Part shown: positions 1-10,402 of the stretch, piece by piece | Position numbering within the stretch: the stretch's first letter is position 1 | Layout of the letters: each line of letters starts with the position of its first letter | NCBI RefSeq assembly: GCF_029784135.1 | Contig: NC_073746.1 | Coordinates: 264,887,598-264,951,597, forward strand | Source: Toxorhynchites rutilus septentrionalis | Lineage: Eukaryota; Arthropoda; Insecta; Diptera; Culicidae | Length of the DNA stretch: 64,000 bases | Direction of reading: 5' to 3' | Made by a program: the position numbers and the translations under genes | The notes under the pieces: generated by a model | What the model was told of the DNA's origin: nothing | Databases searched by the model: none | The model's input: only the letters and a program-made list of their open reading frames with translations

Positions 1-543
1 AACCTAATCCTCAACGGAAGGTACCTGCAGAACCATCAGAACTTCGCCCTCAGTATGGGCATCAAACCGGACGGCCTTTGTAGTCCAGAACTCATGAGCA
101 ATTACCCGCATACCACAACAACGACTCCATCGACACCAAAAAATAAGCGACGGCCCCACAAACAATCCAAATCGAACGGTCATGGGCATCAACAGCTGCA
201 GCAGGTTCCATCGCAGCAATCTCAGCAACAATCTTCCTCCCTCCAGCAATCTCACCAGCAGCAAATGTCTGCAGCGGCGGCGGCAGCTGCTGCTGCTCAA
301 TCTCAGGCTGCCCTTAGCTTTCAAGCGGCCAGTGAACTCAGTGGTCTACTCGGAAAGGACAAACCGGTACACCGATGTAATATCTGCAACAGAGGCTTCC
401 TTAACAAAAGCAACATTAAAGTTCACCTGCGAACGCACACTGGCGAGAAGCCTTTCCGCTGCGAAGTCTGCGCAAAAGCGTTCCGTCAGAAGGCCCATCT
501 CATCAAGCATCAACAAATACATAAACGAATCGGGAGGGATTGA
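1..543 (+). CDS. C2H2 zinc-finger protein, 3' coding end (5' part outside window)
   Basis: Probable sequence-specific DNA-binding nuclear protein. The frame is open from base 1, so the exon starts at or before the window edge; the ATG at 55 is only the first internal methionine. From that ATG, residues 20-105 are low complexity: a Thr/Pro run, a basic patch (KNKRRPHKQ), Gln/Ser-rich tracts and nine alanines. Two consecutive C2H2 fingers follow at residues 106-156 (first finger HRCNICNRGF..., second FRCEVCAKAF...), each C-x2-C-x12-H-x3-H, joined by the classical TGEKPF linker. The tail is HKRIGRD and then TGA (541-543). Codon use and GC are clearly higher than in the following DNA. It resembles conserved insect neural/developmental zinc-finger factors (Drosophila dati is one possibility from memory), but I cannot assign the orthologue. 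Confidence is high for the family and low for identity. Confidence 0.9.
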   Translation, partial: NLILNGRYLQNHQNFALSMGIKPDGLCSPELMSNYPHTTTTTPSTPKNKRRPHKQSKSNGHGHQQLQQVPSQQSQQQSSSLQQSHQQQMSAAAAAAAAAQSQAALSFQAASELSGLLGKDKPVHRCNICNRGFLNKSNIKVHLRTHTGEKPFRCEVCAKAFRQKAHLIKHQQIHKRIGRD

Positions 544-849
544 CCATTAACAGCAGTGGTGGTATCGACGGCATCTTCCTCCTCCTCCGGCACCGTATCC
601 GGTCCAGGACGGAAGAGATCTTCTACCGCCTACTGCGCCCAAAATAGTAGCACCCTCAATGGTCTTTTCAACCACCAGCAGCATTCAAACCACGAACCGC
701 AGCACCACACACACCACCAGCACACGAACCATCACCTGCCCTCGTCCCTAGTAACGTCCGGTGCCAGTGGGACGACTTCCAACGGAGTGGGACTATCCAA
801 TGATGGTTCTAGCTTAAGCAAAAAGTTCCGCTTCGTCCCGTTCACGTGA
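544..849 (+). other. In-frame post-stop open frame; candidate stop-codon readthrough extension
   Basis: After the TGA at 541-543 the same frame stays open for 101 codons to the TGA at 847-849. The composition is protein-like: a Ser/Thr run, a basic patch (GPGRKRSS), a His-rich tract (residues about 45-63 of the extension), a Gly/Ser/Thr-rich stretch and a hydrophobic-basic end (KKFRFVPFT). The base directly after the stop is C, giving UGA-C, known as the leakiest stop context in insects. There is no ATG near its start. Codon-like GC continues to about 849, after which the DNA becomes AT-rich. Alternatives are a nonsense mutation or sequencing error in a longer protein, or a high-GC 3'UTR that is open by chance. 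Confidence 0.55.
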
Positions 850-993
850 CAAACCTCGAATACGGGACGAAACTCTGTCGCCGCTGGGGTCGATTACGTC
901 AAATCGACCGGTAGCACATTTGAAACGGTACCTCATATTTAGTTTTGTTTTACTCATTCGTTCCCAAAAACCTTCGAATACATCCCAGAGTAT

Positions 994-1001
994 TGTACAT
1001 A
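994..1001 (+). promoter_or_regulatory. Pumilio-type site TGTACATA
   Basis: Exact match to the PUF-family consensus UGUANAUA, 145 bases after the second stop of the zinc-finger gene. A second copy lies at 1440. Post-transcriptional repression by Pumilio is inferred. Confidence 0.4.
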
Positions 1002-1439
1002 CCAGTTAATTTATTAGAGCGAATCCCAAAACCTGCCAACGTGTACGCAGCGTAAGCGATATTGAGAACAGTGTTTAGTCTGTAGGTAATTTATTGAATG
1101 AAGCATCACAAGAGCATCACCGCGTAATCCGTCCTGATCTTAGCAAAATCTAGCGAATCGCTCAAAGTTAGAAATACTTCGGATAAACATCAATGATGAA
1201 TACACGATTGAATGAGCGCCATAAAATTCTCATGTAGCAAATTGAAACTGAAAAATGAATGAAGCGAAAGAAACTTTTTATTTAAATGGAATCAAGTAAA
1301 ACACAAGTGCAATTTTTAACTTTAATATTGTTTTGTTTGTAGGATTGAGATCTGCTGTAGTCTGTAAGTGTTTATCCCTTCCCCTCTTTGCCCCCCGTTT
1401 TGTGACAAAAGTGTTGATAGATTTAGTAAGCAAGTATTG

Positions 1440-1447
1440 TGTACATA
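1440..1447 (+). promoter_or_regulatory. Second Pumilio-type site TGTACATA
   Basis: Second exact UGUANAUA match in the same presumed 3'UTR, about 90 bases before the AATAAA at 1534. Two identical sites in one UTR are more suggestive than one, but AT-rich DNA gives such octamers by chance. Confidence 0.35.
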
Positions 1448-2023
1448 GCTCAGTTCATAGCTCCCTAAGAGATCGCAATCTCTTTTTTAGGATTGTATTA
1501 TGTAGATTCTATAGTTATGCGTATTTTTTAGTTAATAAAATCTCCCGAAATTACTCAACTCGATGTAAATTAGGCAATGGCGGAACAGAATACTTTGGCT
1601 CCAAATATAATTTGAGAAGAGAAATATTTTACTTTACAAACTGTTACTCCGAGTGTCGAACAAATCAATTCGTAAAACAAACATATTGGAATGCATGTTT
1701 CGTTCTGTAATTTGGCACCTTTATAACAAGAATGGAAAACCTCTAAGAAAATTTAACTTAATGTAGGTGTACTGTATTGACTGGTCTCAGCAATTCATTT
1801 TAATTTATTCTCAGCGTAATCCTTTCGAATGGCTAGTTCGATGAGAAGTGGCAGTCTACTAATCAGTAAGAAATAAAATTTACCTTGAAATGTTGAACAA
1901 AAACTTGAAAATGCTCTCGTATTATCGAAAGTGCTGAATATCACATCCCTTGCTATTTCACTGCATGATTTTGTTGAACTGTTGTGTTCTTGGCTGTGAT
2001 TTTTGTTGCATTGAGGCTTCTTT

Positions 2024-2466
2024 ATGGACTCGTTACAAAAACAGGTAAATATTGAAATAATCTGAAATTTTCGACATCGAGGATTATATTTTTATTTCAT
2101 GTTCGCTGAATCTTCATCGACGCTGAATCATTTCTAATACAATTCATTATCTATTGTTTATTCAGAGAGAACCCACACAATTGGGTCCAGAACAAATCTT
2201 AGCAGTCCTAATAGATGGAATAATGGAAAAATGTACCAGACACGACCGCGTTGTTAAAGTAGGACTTCGAAATTATTTCCTTCAATTCGTCTGTTTATGA
2301 TTTATTTTTTTATTTGTTGTCTCAGAATGAAACAAAATTTGACAATCGATGCTGCCGACTGCATACCGCGAATCCGCAATTGCACATGATGCTATTTTTA
2401 GCCAGGCATAAAAATATTCGCGTCGACACATACACAATAAGAAAATCAAAATCAACTTTCTCGTAG
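2024..2466 (+). CDS. Candidate small three-exon gene, 84 residues, function unknown
   Basis: Not visible as a continuous frame; found by splice signals. Exon 1 is 2024-2044 (MDSLQKQ) with donor GTAAAT at 2045. Exon 2 is 2166-2258 after acceptor TTGTTTATTCAG, coding REPTQLGPEQILAVLIDGIM and then EKCTRHDRVVK, with donor GTAGGA at 2259. Exon 3 is 2326-2466 after acceptor TTTGTTGTCTCAG, beginning NETKFDNRCCRLHT and ending at TAG. Introns are 121 and 67 bases, normal for dipterans, and all junctions are phase 0. Exon 2 predicts an amphipathic helix (EQILAVLIDGIMEKC). Exon 3 could be spliced again downstream, so the C-terminus is uncertain. I recognise no family. It lies on the same strand just past the zinc-finger 3'UTR. 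The concordant phases and splice sites are the only support. Confidence 0.45.
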
Positions 2467-4423
2467 CCTTTAAATGGCAGTAAGAATATTATAAAGTTAT
2501 AGAACCCATTTACACATTGCGATTTGCTGATCTGACAATTAAACCGCTATCGAAAAAATATCAACGAAGAATCAATTCGAACTTCAACTTTTCAATTCAC
2601 TTTCCCATTTTTCCAAAAATGTTTTTTTAAGTCATAACTTTTGAACTTTTGACTACTGGTACGATTTAGATACATCAAAATAAAGCCTTCTCCTCGAATA
2701 AAAATTCTCAGCAAAATAAGAAATTCTGGGATTCTGATCAAAAATAAGTTTCTTTGAACATTTTTCCGAAACATCATATGGTTGCCTATCACCGATTTAT
2801 GTCACCATTCACCGTGCATTTGAAGTTTTCATCCTAGTTCCATTAGAAAAGATAAAACCAACGAATGAAATGTAATATCATGGTTTATATACAGTCGTAT
2901 TATTTATGAAAAAATAAAGGATATACAAAAAGGAGTATCAAACTCAATTCTGTTAAAATTCATTGTGGAATAGTTTCTCAATACGACTGGCGAAGACTTG
3001 AGGATGCCTTTTGTGGGCAGAGACATTCATTTTTTCCCTTTTTTCCCAACTTCAAAAGGCGCCCACATTGTCCCACACAGATCTCAACCTGGAAGACCCT
3101 AACGAGCAGAATTTTCAATCCACTCCACAATCTTCCGTTCACATTCTGTAGATAACACTGATTATGCGCCAGCTTTTGATCCGGGAAGGTATTTGCATTG
3201 AACCTTGTCGCGAATAGTCTGTACTGGTATGTTGAATTCCAATGTCTCCTGTACACACTTGTCATTTCTTACGTTTCGAGTCACCCACAGCTGTGGAAGT
3301 CACATTGTTTTGAATTTTCCAGTCAATTAGGGTTAACACCGACACCTGGTTTATGTTACGTATATGCCTCGTGTTTGTACAAACGGTGCCTCGGAAGACA
3401 GAACGGCAGAGCTGGACTGATAAAACAGCCAAGGCCAACGTTGAGCTCATGGTATCCCTTCGTTCAACGACCATCGGCACATCTCACATGGATGCTCACC
3501 AAAGCTGGGATAAAAACTCTCGTGTGTACTCCGAACCAGGAGCAGGAATTTATCCATCTCCTGCTTGATCTTGAGATCCGTTTGATTTTTGAATTGTAGT
3601 AAAAAAACAACGTGAAACATCCTTTCAATACGAAAAACATAAATGCTGGCTGTGGTTTCTAGACCGGAATCCGAACCATTCATTCCGCAAACCTAAGACT
3701 GCATCAGTAGCGAGAGCTGTGGGTTTCAATAAGCCATCAGTGAACAGCTTTTTCTTACAGTTGATATACAAAAATTTTTTGTCATTCAAAATCTGAGCAA
3801 TCCAATTACATACAATTTGCAAATATGCCCCCTCTCCCCTCTTAAAGTGTCCACATAGTATATAGATAGTTTCTTAATACTTTGAAATTATTATAACAAG
3901 TTTTCATTCGTTTCTTCAAAGGTACCGGTTTTACCCGACAGGATGTCGATCTCACCCGCACTCCCGTTTATTTCACCTAAAAACATCAATTTTTGTATTC
4001 TATCAAAATTTGAGCTCTACTCAAAAATTTATCAAGGGATACTGTGAAATGGTTCATGAATCGTTGAAGAGAGGTTCTGTAATGATTTGAAGTCGAAGAA
4101 ACTTGGGAGGTCTCGGAAATATTTAGGAAATACTTAGGGTGTCGGTTTTACCCTGATTTCCCCTTGTATAATATTATTTCGTGGAAAAGTTTGTGTTAGA
4201 AAAAACTCTTCCCTGTAACAGTGACCTCCTCCCGATGTATGGATGGCATGTTGGTTATTGTATAAAATATCCATATTTTTCAGAATTTAAAAAAAAATGC
4301 ATATTTAGAGAAATAAATTTTTATTTTTGAATATTTTTTTCAAAATGAATCGAATAGAAATATATATTTAATGAGAACTTAAACTATTTTATTCAAACTA
4401 TACATTTTTCATAAACGCTTTTT
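2467..4423. other. AT-rich stretch without recognisable gene
   Basis: Only short frames without domains or credible starts, on both strands. Positions 3920-4160 resemble the GGTTTTACCC-type dispersed sequence seen again near 42.9 kb and 57.7-58.3 kb. Nothing else supported. Confidence 0.4.
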
Positions 4424-5090
4424 TGACGTAGGACTACGTCTTACATTAAGGGTGCCAAATCAGAAAACAGGTCAAGTTTTTATAAAATAAAGTCAACGTT
4501 AATATCTATTTTTGCTGCGAACGGATTTTAACGATTTGTATACCAATCGAATCGGAAATTTTCTAAGATTTATTTTATATATTATACATTACAATCCCAT
4601 AGTCGGTATATGGTTTAAATTGACGAAAATTGGAAGCATTCCCATATCTCCATACATTTGTTCTGTCTATGTGTGTGCTTTCCCGAACAGAGCTGTCAAT
4701 AACGAGCAACTTGAAGTGCGTCTGGCATTGCAGTTAACACAACCATCCGAGTCATGAAAAAGCAGGCGAGAAAGAGAAGAGTGCAAATGATGATAAGCTT
4801 TGTGTGTGTTGCTTGTTTTCGTTGCGTAAAACTTAGAACTTGTTCATCTCCTGTACATGTGAAGAGCAAACCTTCGAGCGTAGTAGCGTAGTTTTGTAGA
4901 GCAAATGATTCTACAAAACTACGCAAGACATCAAACCTTTTCAGGGTCCCCGGAACTTATTAATTAAAGAGTTGTTTATGAAATTTCGACGTATTTGCAA
5001 ATAATATCCGAAATGATAAACTAACAAATTTCAAAAAAAAAAGACTGCGTAGTCCTACGTCCTAAGCGGTCGTCTCTCGGATACAGCCCC
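4424..5090. mobile_element. Non-coding repeat with GACGTAG palindromic ends
   Basis: The left end carries GACGTAGGACTACGTC (4425-4440), a 7-bp-arm palindrome. Near the right end, GCGTAGTCCTACGTCC (5047-5062) is followed by GCGGTCGTCTCTCGGA. A second copy with the same end pieces is at 61961-62637, and its right-end signature recurs near 26030-26065. The interior has no transposase. Likely a non-autonomous DNA element; the superfamily is not clear. Confidence 0.45.
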
Positions 5091-5413
5091 TTGATTTTTT
5101 TGAAAAAAGCAGATGTAGCAGATAGTTTAAATTAAAAAAAAAATATTTAAACATTTATTTAAAAATATCAAAACATATTTTAAAAACATTACACTGAAAG
5201 AATAAAAATTAAAAATTTAGATTTATTCCTGTCCAAAACATATGTTTCTAAATTCTGATAAAATTATGTGAGTAACCCATACAATAACTAACAAGTCTCC
5301 CATATATCGAAAGAAGGGCACTTCTACGGGAACTTCCTCATGTTTTTTTTAAATACTACTAAATAGATTCTCGCGATTGTGTAAATGACTCTCGATGTTC
5401 TGCAATCTTTCTT

Positions 5414-5862
5414 CTACGCTCGACAAAAAATTAGAGGAACAGACTGCAAGTTACGTTTTTTTCATTTCGAGGGTAAGCATAACATTTTGTTGCTTTGGTA
5501 CATTTTGCGATGAAGTGTTTTCTTTTTAATACTCTAAACTTCGACCGATCGGCTTGAAAAAAACGATTGACATGAGTTAAAGTGATACAATAGGCTAAAA
5601 ATGTACCTGCTGACATCGGAGTTTACTGCAATATTTGTAAGATTACAGAAGATTTTCTAGAGCACTATAGAAACGAGTTTTAGGCACTTTTTAAAAAAAG
5701 TTTGACACAGGAAAAAATGTGTTCCTAAAACATTCCTCGAAGCTTCAAAATTAGGTATATCCTATCTTAATGCGTAGATACTTCACAAAGTTACAGCATT
5801 TCAAACATCACCAAAAAAAATCAACTTCGCACTCTGTTCCTCTATTTTTTTTGTCGAGTGTA
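5414..5862. mobile_element. Tc1-type MITE with TA duplication
   Basis: About 449 bp with terminal inverted repeats of roughly 28-35 bp that start TAC(G/A)CTCGACAAAAAA and include AGAGGAACAG; the right end is the reverse complement. TA at both ends is the Tc1/mariner target. No coding sequence. Related termini occur near 19940-19980 and 37715-37750, so it is a dispersed family. Confidence 0.7.
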
Positions 5863-6025
5863 TTTAGACACGTGTCAATCTCGAGAATTTACACACAAAA
5901 AAGTGAACCATTGTGAACCAAAATTCCGTAAAATTCAAAAGATAGAAAGTCGAAGTCATTTACAAAAGTCCATATTTTAATATTATCTAAAACTTTGCCG
6001 AATACACCAAATCGCTATTTTGACT

Positions 6026-6753
6026 TTAAGTGGGTATTCTAGTGTAGAGACACGAATTTCGGATGTTTATCCCAGCTCCGTAAAAATAAAAGAAGGAATA
6101 TTTTTACTATCCATTTTATCATTATTTGTTCTAATTGCACGGAGAAAAAATGTTCATATCAAGAATAGTTATTAGCTGATGAAGTGAGAAGGTTAAAAAA
6201 AAGTTGTGCCATGGCGTACATGATTCCAGCCCTTCTGATTATCTGAAACAAATAAATCGAACAGATTCTGAATCAGTGAAGATGTCGCTATCGCATGAAC
6301 CGAGGTTCGATTCAAGGACAATTCAAAAACATCTTTTTTGACAAAAGGGAGGCCGTTTGAAAATCAAAATGCGGTATAAAAAGTTTTTTTCTTACGTTTC
6401 CCGATTTTTAAAAAATAGTAAAACTTAAAAAATATTGTTTTATATATATTATATATTGTGGAGGTTCATGCGATAGAGAGATTCATGTAGATTGTATCCT
6501 TAATACGACATGAATCGGTTCAGTAGAACTTAAGATAGCGTGTACGCCAGTTTGAAAAAAATAGTTGTTTGAAGTTCATTGTTATGGCCGTACCAGGTGA
6601 GATATCGCATCACCGAAATGGCTCTTACTCGGTAAATAATAAGATTTTCGATGAGTGCTTTCTAGGGTATATTCTTGAATGCCTAAAGTACAGATATATG
6701 AAGAAAAAAAAATTTAATTTTTTTCACATTTATAGACTAGAATACCCCCTTAA
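6026..6753. mobile_element. TTAA-flanked MITE, family B, copy 1
   Basis: About 728 bp, TTAA at both ends, terminal inverted repeat with core GGTATTCTAGT. The interior is closely related to 36079-36818 (full copy) and 12593-12822 (right part). No transposase. TTAA targets are typical of piggyBac-type elements, but the GG-starting terminus is not the classic CCC start. Confidence 0.7.
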
Positions 6754-6983
6754 ATAAAAAATTCGTTGCATTTTTCTCAGAACATGGGACAACTATGCGT
6801 AGAACGGCAGTACATGGCGCTACCACACGTCGAACTTTTTTAAATAAAAATAAATAAAATAAAGATGGGCGTTTTAGGATATAAAAGTTTATAGTAGAGT
6901 AACTCCATGCCACATCAGCCGAAAAACAGCCGGTTTTGACGCGACCAAGAAATCTGAGAGTATTTTAAACATTGTACATGTGG

Positions 6984-7273
6984 TTGGCTCCCGTGGCCGA
7001 GTGGTTAGCGTCCCACACTATCATTCCGGGGGTTCGGGTTATTTGTTATTCCCGTGGGATTATTTGTCAAAGAAAATTCTTCCGGCTTGCACTGTGGTCA
7101 CGCGTATTCTAGAGCTTGCAACTGCAGAGTATATTCAAGGCGTGATATTCGGCATAGAAATCTCAACCAAGTAGTAGTAGTAGTAGTAGTAGTAGTACCT
7201 AATGAAAATGGCGCGAGTAATGCTACGTTGAGAAGGCAAAAGTTCCACTGGAACGTTAGTGCCATCCAAGAAG
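6984..7273 (+). mobile_element. tRNA-derived SINE, family A, copy 1
   Basis: Head CCGTGGCCGAGTGGTTAGCG contains a perfect pol III A box (TGGCCGAGTGG); the B-box region (GGGGGTTCGGGTT) is damaged. Flanked by direct repeats ACATGTGGT at 6976-6984 and 7274-7282. A 27-base TAG trinucleotide run lies inside (7171-7197) instead of at the 3' end, and body sequence continues for about 75 bases after it. Second copy at 45672-45939. This is not a tRNA gene: no acceptor stem pairing and a long non-tRNA body. Confidence 0.8.
7171..7197. repeat. TAG trinucleotide microsatellite inside SINE A
   Basis: Nine tandem TAG/GTA units at the place where the other copy (about 45862) has only two or three. The difference indicates expansion after insertion. 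Confidence 0.85.
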
Positions 7274-7282
7274 ACATGTGGT

Positions 7283-7881
7283 GGCAGTTTCCTGAAAACA
7301 CAATTTTCATTATCAGATGATCAATTCAATAACGACTGATAACGAATTTTGCTTCTGTTTCTTCTGCTTTTCTTCTGCTTTTTTTATACTGAGGTACCGA
7401 GAGGCGATTTCATCTTTTCGAACAAACCCGAACAATGCCTCAATTCATACAGGCGTAAGCACGCATGACTCGGTTTAGGCCGAGATTTCTTTTTGTCCTG
7501 GAAGCTGACTTCCTCTCCATATGCCCGAATCGCTTCGCATTTCAACAAAAGTGATGAAAACTGGCGCTCACGATACACAGAATTTTAAGTTGAACTGTGA
7601 ACAATAACATACAGCAGGGATCAATTGTTTAAACGTCATGTGGAATGAGCAGGGGCGTGTCAAAATCGTGCTTAGACATAATGAAACACACCAAAACTGA
7701 TAGCGAATTCGTTTTCGCTCAGTTTCAACCCCAGTGCCAAACTAACTGCTGTCAAAACGTTTTTTTACTCACTCGGTTTCACGGGTTCGCACTTGGGTTC
7801 ACCAATACAACTATACTGAACTGTCAAGTTCCGAGTATTGTTTTGGAGAATCTAAAAATAAAGACTATGAAAATTAAAAAC
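7283..7881. other. Intergenic stretch, no supported gene
   Basis: Short frames only. The minus frame at 7384-7578 has no domain. 7640-7810 looks like a dispersed repeat, but I find no second full copy in this window. Confidence 0.3.
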
Positions 7882-8037
7882 CTGCTGCTTTAGCTTTTGT
7901 ATTATTGGAATCGTAATCCAATTCGGATTCTGATTTTGAAGAGTATATTCGCGTAGACGGCATTAAGCTTAGTGTGCTTTCATTGTGAAGCGAAAATAAT
8001 GATGGATATTCAGGTGGTGTCGATGCTAAAATAAAAC
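7882..8037 (-). other. Possible internal coding exon, unknown protein
   Basis: On the minus strand, acceptor TTCTCTTTTTCAG precedes a 156-base open segment ending in CAG and donor GTTTTT. It codes LASTPPEYPSLFSLHNES... and YSSKSESELDYDSN, a polar Ser-rich composition. The exon is symmetric (phase 1-1). Upstream, two strong donors (GTAAGTAT) sit 15 bases apart around 8113-8130, and both would join in the same frame; however, an in-frame TAG lies about 21 bases before them, so any upstream exon must be tiny. No partner exon is established. It could be an abandoned transposon gene. Confidence 0.25.
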
Positions 8038-8040
8038 CTG

Positions 8041-9011
8041 AAAAAGAGAAGAAAATATAAATATAAAATGAATTGTAAAATGTACATAAGCAAAAATAAC
8101 ACAAATACTTACCAAACTTATACTTACCCTGATCTACACGAAAAGGCTATAAAAGCCTGCTTTAATTGTCAAAATCAAACTTCCACAATAACGTCAAATT
8201 GAATTGTTACAAATGTTCATTCCAATAAACCACGTCGAAGCAATCGGATGTATTTTTTAGTGTTCTCGGAAGAAGTGATCTCGAAGTGATAAAATCACAC
8301 CAAGTCGTGACCAGGTGGAATAAACATGCTTTCAAAATCAAAATTATGAATGAAAATTTACTTGAACTTATCGAAATAAGAGGTTTTATCCCGAAATTGC
8401 AAAACCATATTGAACGAAAACTGTGTCTGATGATGATTTTATATTATAATAGTAATTATTTGTGGAACAAACAGGAAATGCATCGACAAATGGTTAAGTG
8501 AGTGTCAAGAATACATGTGTTAGATGATCAAACAACATGAAATAGGAATTTCCATTCAAACTTTAATAATTCTACACAGCACTTGGTCCTTCTGATCTGA
8601 TAGAGAATAATTTACCTCCCAAGCACTAATATCGCCACCAGACGTCGATACTGTACATTTTCCATCGCAAATATAAACAAACCAGACTATATAACGCACA
8701 CCAACAAACCGCCGCATTCGCGAACCTGAAAAGGTTTTTTTTATTTCAAAGTCAGTTTGGAACTAACTCAGTTTTAAAACGAATTCGCTATAACACAACA
8801 AAATTCTTTACCGTAGAAGACGGTAAATTAATATACTACGATAATTGGCTGCAATTATTACTAACATGTACCTTTTCAAAACTATTTTTGCTTCAGTTAA
8901 CATTGTTATCATTGCTGTCAGAGATCAAAGTAGACGAACTTCCTAAGGTGATTTTTATTAGGATACTACTAGTTTAACAATAAGCTTCCGGAAAGTACAA
9001 GCTTTCAACTA
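8041..9011. other. Intergenic stretch, no supported gene
   Basis: Contains the GTAAGTAT donors noted for the 7882-8037 exon. A plus frame at 8286-8501 has no domain. Nothing else supported. Confidence 0.3.
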
Positions 9012-9776
9012 GGGTAACACGGGGTGAGTTGAATACACGGGGTGATTTGGACCACCCCTTTATCTCAAAAAGTACGGCTCAACTTGGATTTTTATAATGT
9101 CATTTTCTTTTATTATTTTACCGTATGTAACTAACGTAAAAACTTTGGTAAAATTAGACACGTGGAAGGAAACGGTAGCATGAAGACAGCAAGCACTATG
9201 ATTGTCAAAAAATGTGAGTTTTCCGATCTTGGTTTTAAGGGTTTTCCCGCTGATTAGACAAGTTTAATATCAATAAATGAAATTAATTGCATTTTAACTT
9301 TTGCATGTTGTGTGGGGTGACATGGACACGTTTCGTTGGGGTGCATTGATCCTACAGGTTTGAGGCTTTTCTTTGATCTAATTGATTCCAGATGTCACGG
9401 AATTACAAAAAGAGAATGGGCAGATAACGTTGGAAGAAGGAGAAGCTTGAAAGAGCAACTCAGGTCATAAAGAACGGATTTTCTTTGACCAACAACGAAA
9501 GTGTTTGAAAATGGTCGAACAACAGTGAAGAGATTCATGCAGAACTCGAGATTGTGTCAATCCAATTTTTCTGGTCTGGAATCTGGCTAAGACACCTGGT
9601 ATCGGTCCCAAAACACTGTTACTGATAGTAACATTATCCCAAAATACTTTACTTAAACATAAGCATGTTTTTTTCGATGAAACACACACTGGACCAAATC
9701 ACCCCACAGACGGTCCAAATCAACCCACATAAAATTTTAATGTCCAAAAATCATCCTTTTTATTTTATGATATATA

Positions 9777-10242
9777 AGGTTGGGGAAAAAGAAATGTCGT
9801 ATTTCTGATCGAAATTTGACGCTTTATTCAATATACTTAAAATTATCCAATTTAAGTCAAATATGCGCCGTTTTGTTCGCAAACTTGTTGCCATTTAGAA
9901 GGCAACTTCATTATCCCCTCCTTATTTGCAGAAAACTCAGACAGTCAGTTTTCACAAGCCTCTTTTGAGGCCAACTTAGTATCACCAAGAGCGTTTTGTA
10001 TGGACCGGAAGAGATGATAATCACTTGGAGCCAGGTCCGGACTATACGGTGGGTGCAATAGGACATCCCATCCGAGCTCCCATAGCTTTTGGCGGGTCAT
10101 CAAAGATGTGTGAGGCCAAGCGTTGTCCTGGTGGAAAACAACACCATTCCTATTGATCATTTCTGGCCGCTTCTGGTCACAAGATATGTTTAAGTGTTGC
10201 CATATATTGAAAAAACACGACATTTCTTTTTCCCCAACCCAA
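9777..10242 (-). mobile_element. Internally deleted mariner element
   Basis: 466 bp, flanked by TA. Terminal inverted repeats GGTTGGGGAAAAAGAAATGT (left) and its reverse complement before 10240 match over at least 22 bp. The interior encodes only the C-terminal catalytic part of a mariner transposase on the minus strand, so this is a deletion derivative mobilisable only in trans, if at all. It sits inside the 9012-10402 repeat and so is younger than it. Confidence 0.85.
9945..10223 (-). pseudogene. mariner transposase, C-terminal fragment
   Basis: Mariner/Tc1-superfamily DD34D transposase fragment, about 90 residues. It shows FHQDNAWPHTS (second catalytic Asp) and LLHPPYSPDLAPSDYHLF (third Asp), signature motifs of mariner. 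The N-terminal helix-turn-helix domains and the first Asp are absent; a full protein would be about 345 residues. Not functional alone. Confidence 0.9.
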
Positions 10243-10402
10243 TATTTGGTAGTTTGAAGCTTGATTTAATGATTAAACATTATTGATTGAGATAAAACAA
10301 GTGTAGCTGAGTACACAATGTGACATTTTTGATTTAGACCTTATTGGTTTGGAAATATTAGACGATTTGCTTAGGTGGTCCAAACTCCCCCCTTTTCCCC
10401 TA

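Larger units (their letters stand above)
850..1900 (+). other. Presumed 3'UTR of the zinc-finger gene
   Basis: No convincing coding frame. The 378-base frame at 1333-1710 has no domain and uses a GTG/TTG-type start. The region carries two UGUANAUA sites and polyadenylation hexamers AATAAA at 1534-1539 and 1872-1877. Assignment as 3'UTR rests on position and these motifs only; the true end is unknown but should precede the candidate gene at 2024. Confidence 0.5.
9012..10402. mobile_element. Probable TIR repeat hosting a mariner insertion
   Basis: The left edge TAGGGTAACACGGGGTGAGT and the right edge (reverse complement TAGGGGAAAAGGGGGGAGTT, then GGACCACC) form diverged inverted ends; TA occurs at both. 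GGACCA/GGTCCA motifs recur inside. The mariner derivative at 9777-10242 interrupts it. Boundaries are approximate. Confidence 0.4.

Noticed and set aside
182..550. 122-codon plus frame overlapping the zinc fingers
   Set aside because: Alternative-frame shadow of the zinc-finger coding sequence.
1333..1710. 125-codon plus frame
   Set aside because: No domain, non-ATG-type start, inside the presumed 3'UTR with AATAAA within it.
6990..7060. tRNA gene suggested by A box and B box
   Set aside because: Part of a SINE with target duplications and a second dispersed copy; no cloverleaf acceptor stem.
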